Shown: piece after piece, positions 1 through 9,700 of the stretch | Layout of the letters: every line of letters begins with the position of its first letter | Numbering within the stretch: position 1 is the first letter of the stretch | Source of the DNA: Gigantopelta aegis | Taxonomy: Eukaryota; Mollusca; Gastropoda; Neomphalida; Peltospiridae | Direction: 5' to 3' | DNA length: 64,000 bases | NCBI RefSeq assembly: GCF_016097555.1 | Contig: NC_054701.1 | Coordinates: 2,559,696 to 2,623,695 of the forward strand | Translations under genes and position numbers: made by a program | The notes under the pieces: generated by a model | Seen by the model: only the letters and a program-made list of their open reading frames with translations | Databases searched by the model: none | What the model was told of the DNA's origin: nothing

Positions 1-524
1 ACCTAGAATGGAGTGATATATTCACTAGATGTACATAAAGGTAGTTTAATGGAAGTAGGCTTAAACCAGTGACGGCTGCCTTTCATTGTCACCACTTGAA
101 TGTCTTGGTGTAAAATGTCGATTAATGTCTACAAGAATAATGAAGGATGGGAGACCCGTTTGCAAAAAGCTCGTCTCTTCGAAACGTTTAGGAACATCGT
201 TAATGCACCAGAACAGTTTCCAATAAACCGCTTGACTTGGCAGACCGTCGTCAGTATGGACCAGGCGACATTGAGAAGGTGTGATATTTTTGGATGTTAC
301 TACCTTCGATTCTGCAAGTCATTTCACCTCAATTGAGCACTACCATTGAGCTACATGCCGCCATCGTTCAGTGACTGGTCGTCTTTGGGCTCGTTTGTAG
401 TTTGCCAATTTACTCTTAGTAACCCAAAACAGAGCCATACATTGCGTAAAATAATGGCGTATTGTGAAAGAGAAACCCAAAATACTTTTTAGCTGGGGTG
501 GGGGTTCTCGTGAATAGTTGTCAC
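1..524. other. unassigned sequence with a short ORF
   Basis: No recognisable gene or repeat family. A 78-codon ATG ORF (100-336, +) is present; its product matches no family I know and has no visible promoter or splice context, so it may be chance. Confidence 0.3.
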
Positions 525-1064
525 ACTAGACTACATTGATTAATTAATCATCGGCTATTGGACCCCGTCGGTGGGACTATTTCTCGTTCCACCCAGTGCT
601 CCACAACTGGTATATCAAAAGCTGTGGTATGTACTACCCTGTCTGGAATGGTGCATATAAAAAAAATCCCTTGCTGCTAATCGAAAAGAGTAGCCCATGA
701 AGTGGCGACAGCAGGTTTCCTTTCTCATTATCTGTGTGGTCCTTAACCATATGTTTGACGCCATATAACCGTAAATAAAATGTGTTGAGTGCGTCGTTAA
801 ATAAAACATTTCTTTCTTTCTTTCGGCTATTGGATGTCAAACATTAGGTAATTCGAACATGTAGTCGGAGAAAACTTGTTACATTTTTCTTAATGCAGCA
901 AGGGATCTTTTATATGCACCATTCCACAGACAGAATAGCACATACCACGGCCTGATATACTAGTCATGGTGCACTGGCTGCACCAACAAATAGCCCAAAT
1001 GGGGATCGATCCCAGTCCGACCGCGCATCAGGAGAGCTCTTTACAACTGGGCTACGTCCCGCCC
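525..1064 (-). mobile_element. SINE-A copy, interrupted by a second SINE
   Basis: This antisense copy of a tRNA-derived SINE has its body and tail at 525-561 and continues at 834-1064, ending in the tRNA-like head (complement near 1020-1064). A second copy of the same family (562-822) was inserted into it. The shared family blocks are the tail with a run resembling ccactagagcacattgat and the body with gcaagggatcttttatatg. Confidence 0.8.
562..822 (+). mobile_element. SINE-A copy nested in another SINE-A
   Basis: Sense-oriented SINE lacking its tRNA head and ending in a (TTTC)n tail. It is flanked by an 11-bp target-site duplication, tcggctattgg, at 551-561 and 823-833, which lies inside the older antisense copy. 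Confidence 0.8.
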
Positions 1065-1121
1065 ATCCCGTGAATAGATAAAACTCTTAAACAATTTTTA
1101 AAAGATATATTATTTTATTGA

Positions 1122-1653
1122 ATGACGATTTCATCTCGACTGAATGCAATTAACTGCAATAATTCAGATCCAGTAACTTTTCAGATAAAAAAAACAATAA
1201 AAGGTAAAGACAAAATGCACCCGATATGGTATAGACCTAATATATTGGAATTCCACCATTACAGAAAACAGATGGCGGGGAAGTCGTTAATGGCTATCGG
1301 ATGGCAAGATAGCGTGGGTTTTATGAGTGTGTTAACCGTCGGGGGTCTAAACAGATGGGGCGACAGTCGTTTTACAGATGGGTTTAATCGTTTTGATGTG
1401 TGTGTCAATCATATGTGAGTCAACGGGGAGTGGAAAATTCCACGGCGTTTGAAACGTGCCCATATATGGTCATGGCGTGGGAACACCACGAGTCATCCCA
1501 GAACGTTTTCAGACACGTCTTGACCTCGAGATAGCGTGGGGACGCTACCATGGGACCTATACAAAACCCAGATTCAGGACGCTTGCCATTCGCTCAGCGA
1601 CACTGCTAGAGAGAAGACGTATACCGTTGATGAATGATACTTACGATATATAA
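1122..1653 (+). pseudogene. decayed ORFs upstream of the PC4 gene
   Basis: Two open stretches in different frames (1122-1418 with an ATG; 1456-1653 beginning at a GTG) end 10 bp before the TATA box of the next gene. This compact spacing resembles the rest of element 1, so they may be remains of one gene broken by a frameshift. I recognise no domain. The second stretch ends in a basic segment containing LLERRRIPL. Confidence 0.3.
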
Positions 1654-1663
1654 TATAATAATA

Positions 1664-1670
1664 TATAAAA
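1664..1670 (+). promoter_or_regulatory. TATA box of the PC4 gene
   Basis: TATAAAA lies 71 bp before the ATG at 1735, the same spacing as for other genes of element 1. The sequence around it is AT-rich, so chance is possible. Confidence 0.45.
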
Positions 1671-1734
1671 TGGCATCGAGATATAACAATAACAATACAG
1701 AGGGCCTTGTCAAAAACTAAGAAAACGAAACGAG

Positions 1735-2094
1735 ATGCAACTAGACCTTGGCGGTAACGTCTACGTCGTGGCTAAACGGTGGAAGGGGGACATTGCCATT
1801 CACGTTCGTAAGTTCGACGAGGACCGTGGAAAACATTTTCCAACCAAGAAAGACGTTTCTCTGACGATGAAACAGTGGTTGGAACTGACCACCTTCAAAC
1901 GAGAATCGAGTGTACCGCAGCATCTCGGTGGGAACGTCTACGTCGAACGTAGTTATGCTGGCGTGGATATTCGTCAGTGGTGGTATTGTGATCAAGAACT
2001 GATACCCTCCCGTCGCGGCGTTCGACTGACTACCGAACAGTGGAAAGAGCTACAGAAATGTTTTGACACTATCTACGACTTTGTGCCGGTGTAA
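1735..2094 (+). CDS. tandem PC4/Sub1-like DNA-binding protein
   Basis: The 119-residue product contains two copies of a PC4 (transcription coactivator p15/Sub1) C-terminal fold. Seen: each half starts with LGGNVYV and is followed by a strand with basic or aromatic residues (residues 1-55 and 62-115), then LT.(K/E)QW.EL near residues 42-51 and 101-109, which matches the PC4 helix motif 'SL..EQW..L'. PC4 proteins bind single-stranded DNA and act in transcription or replication; a single-strand-binding role in a virus that replicates by strand displacement is inference. It follows a TATA box and precedes repeats of GGAATGCAGGTCCTAGG type. The ORF is intact. A host origin is possible, but the context suggests element 1. 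Confidence 0.7.
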   Translation: MQLDLGGNVYVVAKRWKGDIAIHVRKFDEDRGKHFPTKKDVSLTMKQWLELTTFKRESSVPQHLGGNVYVERSYAGVDIRQWWYCDQELIPSRRGVRLTTEQWKELQKCFDTIYDFVPV

Positions 2095-2099
2095 ACGGA

Positions 2100-2175
2100 A
2101 TGCAGGAACAGTTGTCTGACCGGACTTAATCTCCTAGGAATGCAGGTCCTAGGTCTAATATATCTAGGAATGCAA
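2100..2175. repeat. GGAATGCA/GTCCTAGG repeats, left part
   Basis: Short repeats built on ggaatgcaggtcctagg follow the PC4 gene. The same motif family reappears at 3660-3850, beyond the LTR insertion. Confidence 0.55.
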
Positions 2176-2180
2176 AATTA

Positions 2181-3343
2181 TGTTGGTGTATATAGGAGTT
2201 GTCTTTTGTTGTTTACCAAATGTTAAGTTTTTTGGAGTTACCGGTTTTCATATTGTTTTAGAGGGCCGTGTGCAGTTCCAATATGCACTTAAGCCCAGGT
2301 GGGCACCTTGTTACGTAATATCTCCACGCAACCGTGGTCGAGCTGTGCCTAATACACACCCAGCCCAGGTGCGGAGGCCATGTGGCCAGTAGTTACGTAA
2401 TACCTCCGCGAGTGCGATTTTTACAACCGTGATTTTGGCGACTAGGCATCAGCAAGTCTGGCCATCTAAGGAAAATTGTCGTCTTGGTCGCTGTGGAAAT
2501 ATCACTTGTAGGTATTCGGTGCCGCGATGTATCCCCAGGCGATATTCGATTTTATAATAAATAGCTAGGGTTTAGAGATATCGGGGAGAAACATACTGGA
2601 CGGCCCCGGGGAACGTTAGTCCGGCTGGACTTGGTAATTATATATTTTCTGCTCTGTTGTATAACCTTGATGTGACTTTAAATATTTTAATACTGTATTA
2701 TACCAATATTATTTAGATGGTGCTGCCGGTCATCTGACGCAGTAAACTGTAGGCTCACTGTTCTAAATAATTATTAAGGCTTAGCCAGTCATCCTAGAGG
2801 ACCTAGGTAAACTGTAGGTTATTTTCTTTATTGTGATAGGTACCAGTATTAATTCTGTGTTACAAGGTTACTGAATGAGTAGTTAAGGGTTAATTAAAAA
2901 TTAACCAGTTAGGAATAGAGTTGTAATTCCTTTATTAATTAAGTTCTCCTGGAAGCGTTTCTCAATTATCACACGTATGGGTGTTGTGTCACGGTGAAGT
3001 GATTAGCATATTGTGTAAACTTGACACCTAGAGATTAACTAATTAGGTGATCAGTTCTGCGTTGTTATTATTTGTTGTTGTTAATTAACTACTGCGGCAG
3101 TACATTTGTCAGCGTAGGTTAATACAGATTCCAAAGTGTATTGTGTTTTTGTTGTGTTTTCTAGTGAACTAAACGTGCTATAATAATATATACTTGATAT
3201 AAGATCTTATCTCTGATCATACCTAGACGAGCCACGCGGGTATAACTGCCTGTTACAGAGAGATCTAATAGATATACAGTTAGGAGAGATATTTGGACAA
3301 TCGTGTTTCATTCAGTTATGGGTATTATAGGATCCCCGTGACA
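2181..3343 (+). mobile_element. solo LTR (Gypsy-like)
   Basis: The sequence from about 2450 to 3343 aligns along its length with the LTR at 8633-9848, including tctgctctgttgtataacct, gaggacctaggtaaa and the 3' end ggatccccgtgaca. The primer-binding region that follows the other LTR is absent after 3343, so this is a solo or fragmentary LTR. The 5' end is poorly conserved; 2181 is an estimate and I found no target duplication. Confidence 0.75.
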
Positions 3344-3659
3344 ATACTTTTGAAAAAAGCAAGATATTCGTCCTATTTCAATATGCTAACAAAAATGTAA
3401 GATGACAACAAAAATTCACTCACGTGTCTGATCCACAAGTCTATGACGTAAAACAAAAATTAAGTTGATACTCAAACTTAAAAATATTTTTGACATGGAA
3501 GTTTGAACCCACAATAATCTTAAGAGACTCGTACACTTATCCATCACATTACGAGGGAAGGCTGCCAAAACCTGACTTGTTTTTCTCGTGTCTTTCTGGC
3601 AGCTCGTGCAAATTGCAGAGCATAATAAACTGACACCTAATTTGCCGGACTAGTATTTC
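3344..3659. other. unassigned sequence
   Basis: AT-rich sequence between the solo LTR and the next repeat block. I see no gene or recognised repeat. Confidence 0.4.
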
Positions 3660-3850
3660 TGTCACTGCTGTAGAAGGAATTTAAGTCCGGTAGGAATACA
3701 AGTCCTAGGATAAAACAACTTTAAAATAAACCAGGAATGAAAGTCCGGGTAGGACTATGGTTCCTAAACTATGGAGGTCCGATAGACCTACTGTTCCTAG
3801 GAACCGAGGTCCTACGGACCTGCGTTCCTTTTACACCGGAACTGAGAGAC
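3660..3850. repeat. GGAAT/GTCCTAGG repeats, right part
   Basis: About eight degenerate units alternating aggaat(g/a) and gtcc(g/t)aGG, partly as inverted pairs such as ttcctaggaaccgaggtcc. They match the repeats at 2100-2175 and lie upstream of the BIR gene. Confidence 0.5.
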
Positions 3851-3998
3851 ATCATACCGTGTCACCAAGATCATCAGACTCTGATCGGTGCCATAGAGTG
3901 TTCGGAATGCAACCCGAGATATTAGACGTGTCCAGACATGCTCGGTGACGTCACGGGAAAAACCCAGGACGTGTTTGGACATGCTCAGACATTGTGCA

Positions 3999-4004
3999 TA
4001 TAAA
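3999..4004 (+). promoter_or_regulatory. TATA box of the BIR gene
   Basis: TATAAA 73 bp before the ATG at 4072. Its position decides the start: in-frame codons before it (from 3994) cannot be in the transcript. Confidence 0.55.
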
Positions 4005-4071
4005 CCTTAGATTTAGAACTGTTCGTCATTTGTCAGTCGACCGTTGTAGAGTGAAGACGTGTGCTCCAGAG

Positions 4072-4656
4072 ATGGCATCGGGATATTCGAGAATGGACAG
4101 CAGCAGTAACAGCAGTTGTAGCAGTGGTGACGATGTCTTGGTATGCAAATGTTCCGAAAGACACACCATCAAATGCAAAAGAGTGGCTACCAAACCAGAA
4201 AAAAATTACACGGATCAAACGGACGCTGCTCGTGAACCCGATGAAATCATGAATGAAGAACCCATGGATACCCGTGAACCCATGGATGAAAAACTCATGG
4301 ATCAGACGGATGCTGCTCGAGAATATAAAACAGACTCTGCTCTCTACGATGATGACGCCTACGACGCCGATGACGAATGGGGTGGCCTTTCGAGACAGTA
4401 CTTGTTCTGTCATAGTACCCAAATGAGAGGATTCTACAGACGACTCTACACATTTGGTCGGTGGCCCCTCCAGATGAGTCACATACCGTGGGAACTTGCC
4501 AAGGCCGGTTTCTTCTACATGGGAGACCACGATGCCATCGTCTGTTACTGTTGTGGACTACGCACCTACAGATGGCAGAAGATGGACGATCCAGTGATGA
4601 AACATTACAGGCTGTCCCCGAGATGTCCCTACATTGACAATGTATTGAGACATTAA
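4072..4656 (+). CDS. BIR-domain (inhibitor-of-apoptosis-like) protein
   Basis: The 194-residue product ends in one BIR domain (about residues 120-192). Seen: the RLYTFGRWP entry motif, LAKAGFFYMG, the zinc ligands C-x2-C in VCYCCG, then DDP...H and C in SPRCPY. All four zinc-binding positions (C, C, H, C) are present. BIR domains bind caspases or IAP antagonists; IAP-type proteins are known from baculoviruses and malacoherpesviruses. The N-terminal half is Ser-rich, then acidic with an EPMDTREPMDE-type internal repeat, and there is no RING finger. An AATAAA follows at about 4686. The ORF is intact. A role in blocking host cell death is inference; a captured host gene is the alternative origin. 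Confidence 0.85.
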   Translation: MASGYSRMDSSSNSSCSSGDDVLVCKCSERHTIKCKRVATKPEKNYTDQTDAAREPDEIMNEEPMDTREPMDEKLMDQTDAAREYKTDSALYDDDAYDADDEWGGLSRQYLFCHSTQMRGFYRRLYTFGRWPLQMSHIPWELAKAGFFYMGDHDAIVCYCCGLRTYRWQKMDDPVMKHYRLSPRCPYIDNVLRH

Positions 4657-4727
4657 ACACGTGTGTGCTACTTTTCGTTTTGTGAAATAAACATGTGAAT
4701 AACACGTTTTGTTTGTTATTAATAAGG

Positions 4728-4905
4728 GTGTGTGTGTGTGTGTGTGGACCTGCGTGTGGCCCTGAGTGTGGTCCTGTGGCCTTGCGTGTGGCTCTGGGTG
4801 TGGCCCTGAGTGTGGTCTTGTGGCCATGCGTGTGGTCCTGAGTGTAGCCCTGTGACCCTGGGTGTGGCCCTGTGGCCCTAAGAGTGACTCCCGAAAGTGG
4901 CCCTG
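4728..4905. repeat. GTGTGGCCCTGA minisatellite
   Basis: Tandem units of about 10-14 bp around gtgtggccctgagtgtggtc. Read on the other strand they match the agggccac repeats of element 2 at 19.88-20.78 kb. Confidence 0.7.
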
Positions 4906-4998
4906 AGCCGTGCATGAGCTATGCTTTGTGATGGGGACACGGGTCATACGTATCACACAAACTTTAATCTTTGTGCGCATGCGAGAAATTATAGAAAG

Positions 4999-5006
4999 TA
5001 TAAATA
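4999..5006 (+). promoter_or_regulatory. TATA box
   Basis: TATAAATA 60 bp before the ATG at 5059. Confidence 0.5.
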
Positions 5007-5058
5007 AAAGGGCAATGGGTAACATTGTCATTTGAGATAGAACCTTCAGAGAAGCAAC

Positions 5059-5373
5059 ATGTCAGATCAGACAAGTGGACCCGCTTTTACAAGTTGCAAG
5101 CCCACGACAAACTTCAGCCACATTTTCCAGTCCAACGTGGTTGGAAAAGTCAGATGATGTACAGCGTGGATCGGTCTAGAACTCTACGAACCCACGTGGA
5201 AAAAAGAAAAAGAGGAACAGAACAAGTCCCCGACACCTAAAGTCGTCATGGTCTCCCCAACGCAACAGGTGGTAGAACAAGCCAAGGCCGAGCAGAAACG
5301 GAAACGAGAACAGAGTGGCGTGGAACAGAAACAACGAGAGCAGACTGGGCAAAAACGATACAAGCATTTCTGA
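5059..5373 (+). pseudogene. small charged protein gene with an in-frame TGA
   Basis: One frame runs from ATG 5059 to TGA 5371-5373 and is interrupted only by TGA at 5155-5157 (codon 33). The first part is Ser/Thr-rich (starts MSDQTSGPAF). The part after the stop is lysine/glutamine-rich with likely coiled-coil or nuclear-targeting character (KKEKEEQ; EQKRKREQ). It sits between a TATA box and the TATA box of the ATPase gene. I do not recognise the family. A single nonsense mutation in a decayed viral gene is the simplest reading. Confidence 0.5.
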
Positions 5374-5379
5374 GAAGAC

Positions 5380-5387
5380 TATAAAAG
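5380..5387 (+). promoter_or_regulatory. TATA box of the ATPase gene
   Basis: TATAAAAG, 64 bp before ATG 5444 and 7 bp after the stop of the previous gene. Confidence 0.6.
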
Positions 5388-5443
5388 GGACGTGACAGTT
5401 TCAACATCGTCAGTTTACGTCGAACACTTCAACAGTCAACATC

Positions 5444-6295
5444 ATGAATCAGAATTGGTTTATTCCAGAACATGTCATGAACAAAAGATCGTGTCCCGTA
5501 TGTCCAAAGACTTTTTCAAAACCATCAAATATGCTACGTCATTGGAAGACATTCCATTCAGCTCAACTCCAGGCTCCCATGGCTCCTGCTCCGGCTTCTG
5601 CTCCGGCTTCTGCTCCTAGGGCTCCTAGGGCCCCTAGGGCCCCTGCTCCGGCTCCTAGTGCTCCTATAGCTCTGGCTCTGGCTCCAGCTTCGGCTCCGGC
5701 TCCTATGGATCCTGCTTTCCTAATCCATCCCTTCACCATGATTGTGTCGGGACCCACGTCGAGTGGAAATTTTTTGTTGTTGTACAATCTGCTAAGGGAT
5801 GGCAAAATCCACCCGCCTCTCCAGCGCATTATCTGGCTCTACAAACGATGGCAACCCCTCTATGATACTATCAAAATGGTTGCTCGAGTGAAATTTGTTC
5901 AAGGCATACCCGAGAATTTGGAAAAGGATCGTTATGTGGATCCCAGAGTCAGAAATCTCATAGTGTTGGATGACCTGATGTCTACAACTGGAAAAGACCC
6001 TCGTATCACCGACCTGTTCACAGAAGGAAGTCACCACAGAAACCTCTCGGTGATTGCCATCAACCAGAACCTCTATAACAGCAAGGACCCGACGCAGAGA
6101 AGAAACTGTCATTACCTGGCACTGTTCAACAACCCCATCGACAAGCAGCAAGTCCTAACCTTGGCACAGCAGATGTATCCTGGAAATACTCGTCATTTCA
6201 TGCAACGGTCTGAGGAAGCTACCCACAGGCCCTACGGACATCTCTTGGTGGACTTGAAACTGACCACGCCCGAACAATGGCGCCTTCGAACCTAA
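5444..6295 (+). CDS. A32/FtsK-like packaging ATPase, degraded Walker A
   Basis: A 283-residue homologue of the ATPase at 20840-21706. Order: a C2H2 zinc finger (C-x2-C-x12-H-x4-H, about residues 14-36), an Ala/Pro-rich low-complexity linker (about 43-88), then the P-loop ATPase core. The Walker A position reads GPTSSGNF (about residue 103), so the invariant lysine is missing; Walker B is LIVLDDLM (about 172-179). The sensor region with SHHRNLSVIAINQNLY is kept. Such ATPases pump DNA into capsids of Polinton-like and related viruses. With the lysine replaced, ATP hydrolysis is probably lost, although the reading frame is open. The other ATPase in the window lacks the Ala/Pro linker. Confidence 0.8.
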   Translation: MNQNWFIPEHVMNKRSCPVCPKTFSKPSNMLRHWKTFHSAQLQAPMAPAPASAPASAPRAPRAPRAPAPAPSAPIALALAPASAPAPMDPAFLIHPFTMIVSGPTSSGNFLLLYNLLRDGKIHPPLQRIIWLYKRWQPLYDTIKMVARVKFVQGIPENLEKDRYVDPRVRNLIVLDDLMSTTGKDPRITDLFTEGSHHRNLSVIAINQNLYNSKDPTQRRNCHYLALFNNPIDKQQVLTLAQQMYPGNTRHFMQRSEEATHRPYGHLLVDLKLTTPEQWRLRT

Positions 6296-6323
6296 TGCTT
6301 TAGAGACGGGGCCGTCCGAATGG

Positions 6324-6331
6324 TATAAAAG
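6324..6331 (+). promoter_or_regulatory. TATA box
   Basis: TATAAAAG 75 bp before the ATG at 6399 and 28 bp after the ATPase stop codon. Confidence 0.55.
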
Positions 6332-6398
6332 CACGAACGTAACGGCGAATGTCTCAGAAGAGTTTTAACCACTGGAGAAAGAGCTCTACGTGCAAATC

Positions 6399-6984
6399 AT
6401 GCAAAGAAACGCATTTAAAAGAAAACTATCAGGCATACCCGCCTACGAAAGTGACGATGACGAAAAAGAAGATGAGGTAGAGCCCTATCTGAAAAAAGTC
6501 AAGAGGATGCAGTCTTGTGATACATGTGGTCTGGTCTTTAAAGACGGGAGTGACTTGCAGCGACATCTGCGATTTAAAACATGAGAGGAGGGAAATGAAG
6601 AAGAAGAGCTGTCGTTCGATCTGGAAAACGAAGGCGTACGTCTGATGATCGAGCGTGAATTCGACATCAATCGAAAGCAAGAGGAAACGCTACGAAGAAA
6701 AAAACATGTCCCAAGATGCCATCGAAAGAAACCTGAAGACTTTACAATGGAAGTTATTTAAAGACACATACTCTCGCTTCCTGGCCTATATGTATTACTT
6801 TGACAAAGGCCCCAACACGAGAAAAATTCTACAGTCTGTGAATCCGAAAAGAGATCCGAGACCTCAGATTCATTCTAAATTAAATCAGTATCGTTCGTGG
6901 ATCAGCGAATATTTGGACGAACTAGACGACGACGATACCGATGGTGATGATACTGATGATGAGGACGCCGATGAAGAGAAATGA
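6399..6984 (+). pseudogene. zinc-finger/acidic-tail protein gene, broken
   Basis: The first part (ATG 6399 to TGA 6582-6584) encodes a basic N-terminus, an acidic stretch and a C2H2-like finger, CDTCGLVFKDGSDLQRHLR. The same frame continues open after the stop to about 6750. A second frame (6655-6984) holds an aromatic-rich segment (YSRFLAYMYYFDKG) and a very acidic tail of D/E residues. A run of seven A near 6698-6705 is the likely frameshift site. The whole looks like one gene with a nonsense codon and a frameshift. I do not recognise the family. Confidence 0.5.
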
Positions 6985-6994
6985 ACACTCATAG

Positions 6995-7107
6995 TATTCA
7001 CATGTTGCCCCTTCGGGCCTCTCGATGTATCCTAGTGTGTGTCCATTTTATATATATATGTGTAGTTGTTGCCCTTAGGGCCTCTCGATTTAACCCAATG
7101 TGTGTCC

Positions 7108-7186
<79 letters not shown>

Positions 7187-7270
7187 TTCGCCCTTAAGGC
7201 CTATCGATGTAACCCAATGTGTGTCCACTTTATATATGTGTAGTTTGCAATTTGTCATTTATAAATAAAA
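6995..7270. repeat. about 100-bp repeat x3 with (TA)n
   Basis: Three imperfect units start with (t/g)cccttagggcctctcgat and end at tgtgtgtccatttatata. The middle one carries a (TA)n run at about 7111-7182. An AATAAA at about 7263 follows and may serve as the poly(A) signal of the preceding gene. Confidence 0.65.
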
Positions 7271-7289
7271 TGAAAAAACCAAACAATTG

Positions 7290-8466
7290 CTTTTGTTTTT
7301 TGTGTGTTTTACTCCATGACTAGATTTGTGATTGAATGTCAGTTGATATTTGTACCAGCTACATTATAGTAGCAAGGGATGGTGCACAGGACAGCACATA
7401 CCACGGCCCTTGACATACCAGTTGCACTGGTTGAATATAGCCTATTGGACCACCAACGGGGATCGATCCTAGATCGATCACTGTATTTACCCATTTGGTA
7501 AAAATTTATATTAAACGGTCAGGGCTGTGCAGTTATTTCCATGATCATAGGTTAGTTTGGAGTGTTGAGTTGCGATTCACGAGTTCTTTCTTCAAAGCAA
7601 TGGGCTTTTTAAAGCAATGTGTTACACATTCCCTTCTTCACCTACCGATTAAGGCGTCTACACATTCCTTTCTTTTATTAATCATGTTTGTTTTGAAAGC
7701 AATCCTTTATTAATGTTTGTAATGGACTGGGGTGTTACGCACATTCCTTTCTTCCCTTACTGGCCACCGAATAAATGTATACTATCCCCACTGTATTTCT
7801 TTCTGTCTTTGAAACATATCGGAAATTAAGGTCTTGATTTGTATAATAACATATGTTTTCGTTTAAACTCGACTTTGTAAACTTCAGTGCGTCGTTAAAT
7901 AAAACATGTCTCTGTAGCGTCAGGGGTATCATATTTCCGCCAGTCAGCCGCAGCGTAGTAAGAAAGTAATATTTGGAAGCGACCCGCGTGTGTTTCTCAT
8001 TACGTATCTTTAGCAGACGATATTATTTTTGTATTTAGACAGTGGGGATAGTGTAAGGGTGAGAGAGATTATCTGCTCTTACGTTAAATGCCACTACCAA
8101 CACACCCGTGTTTGTTATTCTTTAAATGGTATATATCGTTTGAGTATACATTAAGTATTTATTTTATAGTGATACATATGTAATATTAATGCTTTGTCAG
8201 TTTATGTTTGAAATTACCATCGTGCGATCATTGCGAGATATGAAAGAAGGTCGTATTTCAAAACAACAACAAACTAGCAACCTTCTCATTGGTTAAACTT
8301 GTTATGAAGTCTCGGGGGCCATCCTCTACGAATGTCTGGCAATACGAAATAGTCTAATGTATCAAAACACTGTAAAAATAATATGTTGTGTGCCTCTATC
8401 CCGTGCGTTAAGGTTTAAGCACGCCCGCACACACACACACACGCCAGCTATCTGTGGCTATCTAAG
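7290..8466. other. SINE fragments and unassigned sequence
   Basis: An antisense SINE-A fragment lies at about 7365-7485 and a SINE tail (gtgcgtcgttaaataaaaca) at about 7888-7910. The rest holds no recognisable gene. Confidence 0.5.
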
Positions 8467-8612
8467 ACAGTGGGGATAGTGCAGTATGTGCTATTCTGTC
8501 TGCGGGATGGTGTAGGATCCCTTGCTACAAAAGTACTACATATGTTTGACATCCAATAGCCGATGATTAATAAATCAATGTGCTCTAATGGTGTCGTTAA
8601 ACTTTTAAAACT
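8467..8612 (+). mobile_element. SINE-A 3' fragment
   Basis: Sense SINE fragment ending with ccaatagccgatgattaat and gtgtcgttaaac. It lies just before the LTR. Confidence 0.65.
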
Positions 8613-8632
8613 GGTGACCAGTTGATACCCGG

Positions 8633-9626
8633 TGTGACGGAACATGCTTTTATCTTTTCGGCTGTGGCGATATCCATTGTGGTGTGGGCTAGCTCGGCCA
8701 ACCAATACACACCAGACGCCAGGTGCAGCTTGATTACGTAATACCACCTGGAGATCTGTCTTGTGACCGTGGTTCAACATAGCGAACTGCAGACCGTCAG
8801 TCTGGACATCTAAGAAAATAAACCGTCTCTGGGAGATGGGCTCGCGTGTGGAAATAGCACATCATAACGCTAGGTCCCGCGTTGGGCGCGTTTGTTGCCT
8901 CCAGGCGTTGTTCACTGTCTCCGGGCCAGTCTGGGGTTTTTGAATAAATAGCTAGGATTTTAGATATCTCGGGGAGAAACATTGGGAACGCTGAAGGGGA
9001 ACCGACACTGTCCACTGAACGAACTATATCAGTTCAGACCGGACTTGGTAAATATATATTTCTGCTCTGTTGTATAACCTTGATGTGATTGATGTGACTT
9101 TAATTATTTTAATACTGTATTATACCAATATTCTTTAGACAGTGTCTCCGGTAATCTTGCAAAAGTAAATTGTAGGCTTCACTGTTCTAATATATTTATA
9201 ACGAGTATTTGGTAAGATAAAGCTTAGCTGGTAATCCTAGAGGACCTAGGTAAATTGTAGGTTATTGTCTTTATTGTGATATGCACCAGTATTAATTCTG
9301 TATTACAAGGTTACTGAATGAGTATTTAAGGGTTAAGTAAAAATTAACCAGTGAGGAATAGAGTTGTAATTCCTTGATTAATTAACTTCCCCTGGCAACG
9401 TTCTCCATTATCACACGGGTGTGTGTTGTATCACGGTGAAGTGATTAGAATATTGTGTAAACTAGACACCTAATGATTAACTAATCAAGTGATTAGTTCT
9501 GGGTTGTTAATACATCGTTGTTGTTAATTAACTTAACTGCGGCAAGTGCATTTGTCAGCGTTAGTGTTAATACAGCTTCTAAAGTGTTTTGTGTTTTGTT
9601 GTGTTTTCTAGTGAACTAAACGTGCT

Positions 9627-9700
<74 letters not shown>

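Larger units (their letters stand above)
1122..7290 (+). mobile_element. Polinton/adintovirus-like fragment (element 1)
   Basis: A string of + strand ORFs with family traits of Polinton-like endogenous viruses: an A32/FtsK-type packaging ATPase with an N-terminal zinc finger, a BIR protein, a PC4 protein, and a separate TATA box before most genes. The ATPase is homologous to the one in the element at 12-27.6 kb. No PolB, integrase or capsid gene is seen and no termini were found, so the borders are approximate. A solo LTR interrupts it at about 2181-3343. Confidence 0.7.

Noticed and set aside
4295-5031. Minus-strand ORFs across the gtgtggccctga repeat
   Set aside because: Overlap the BIR gene antisense and the minisatellite; no support for them as genes.
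5155-5157. TGA read as selenocysteine
   Set aside because: No downstream SECIS-like hairpin is evident and neighbouring genes of the element are also damaged. Simple nonsense mutation is more likely.
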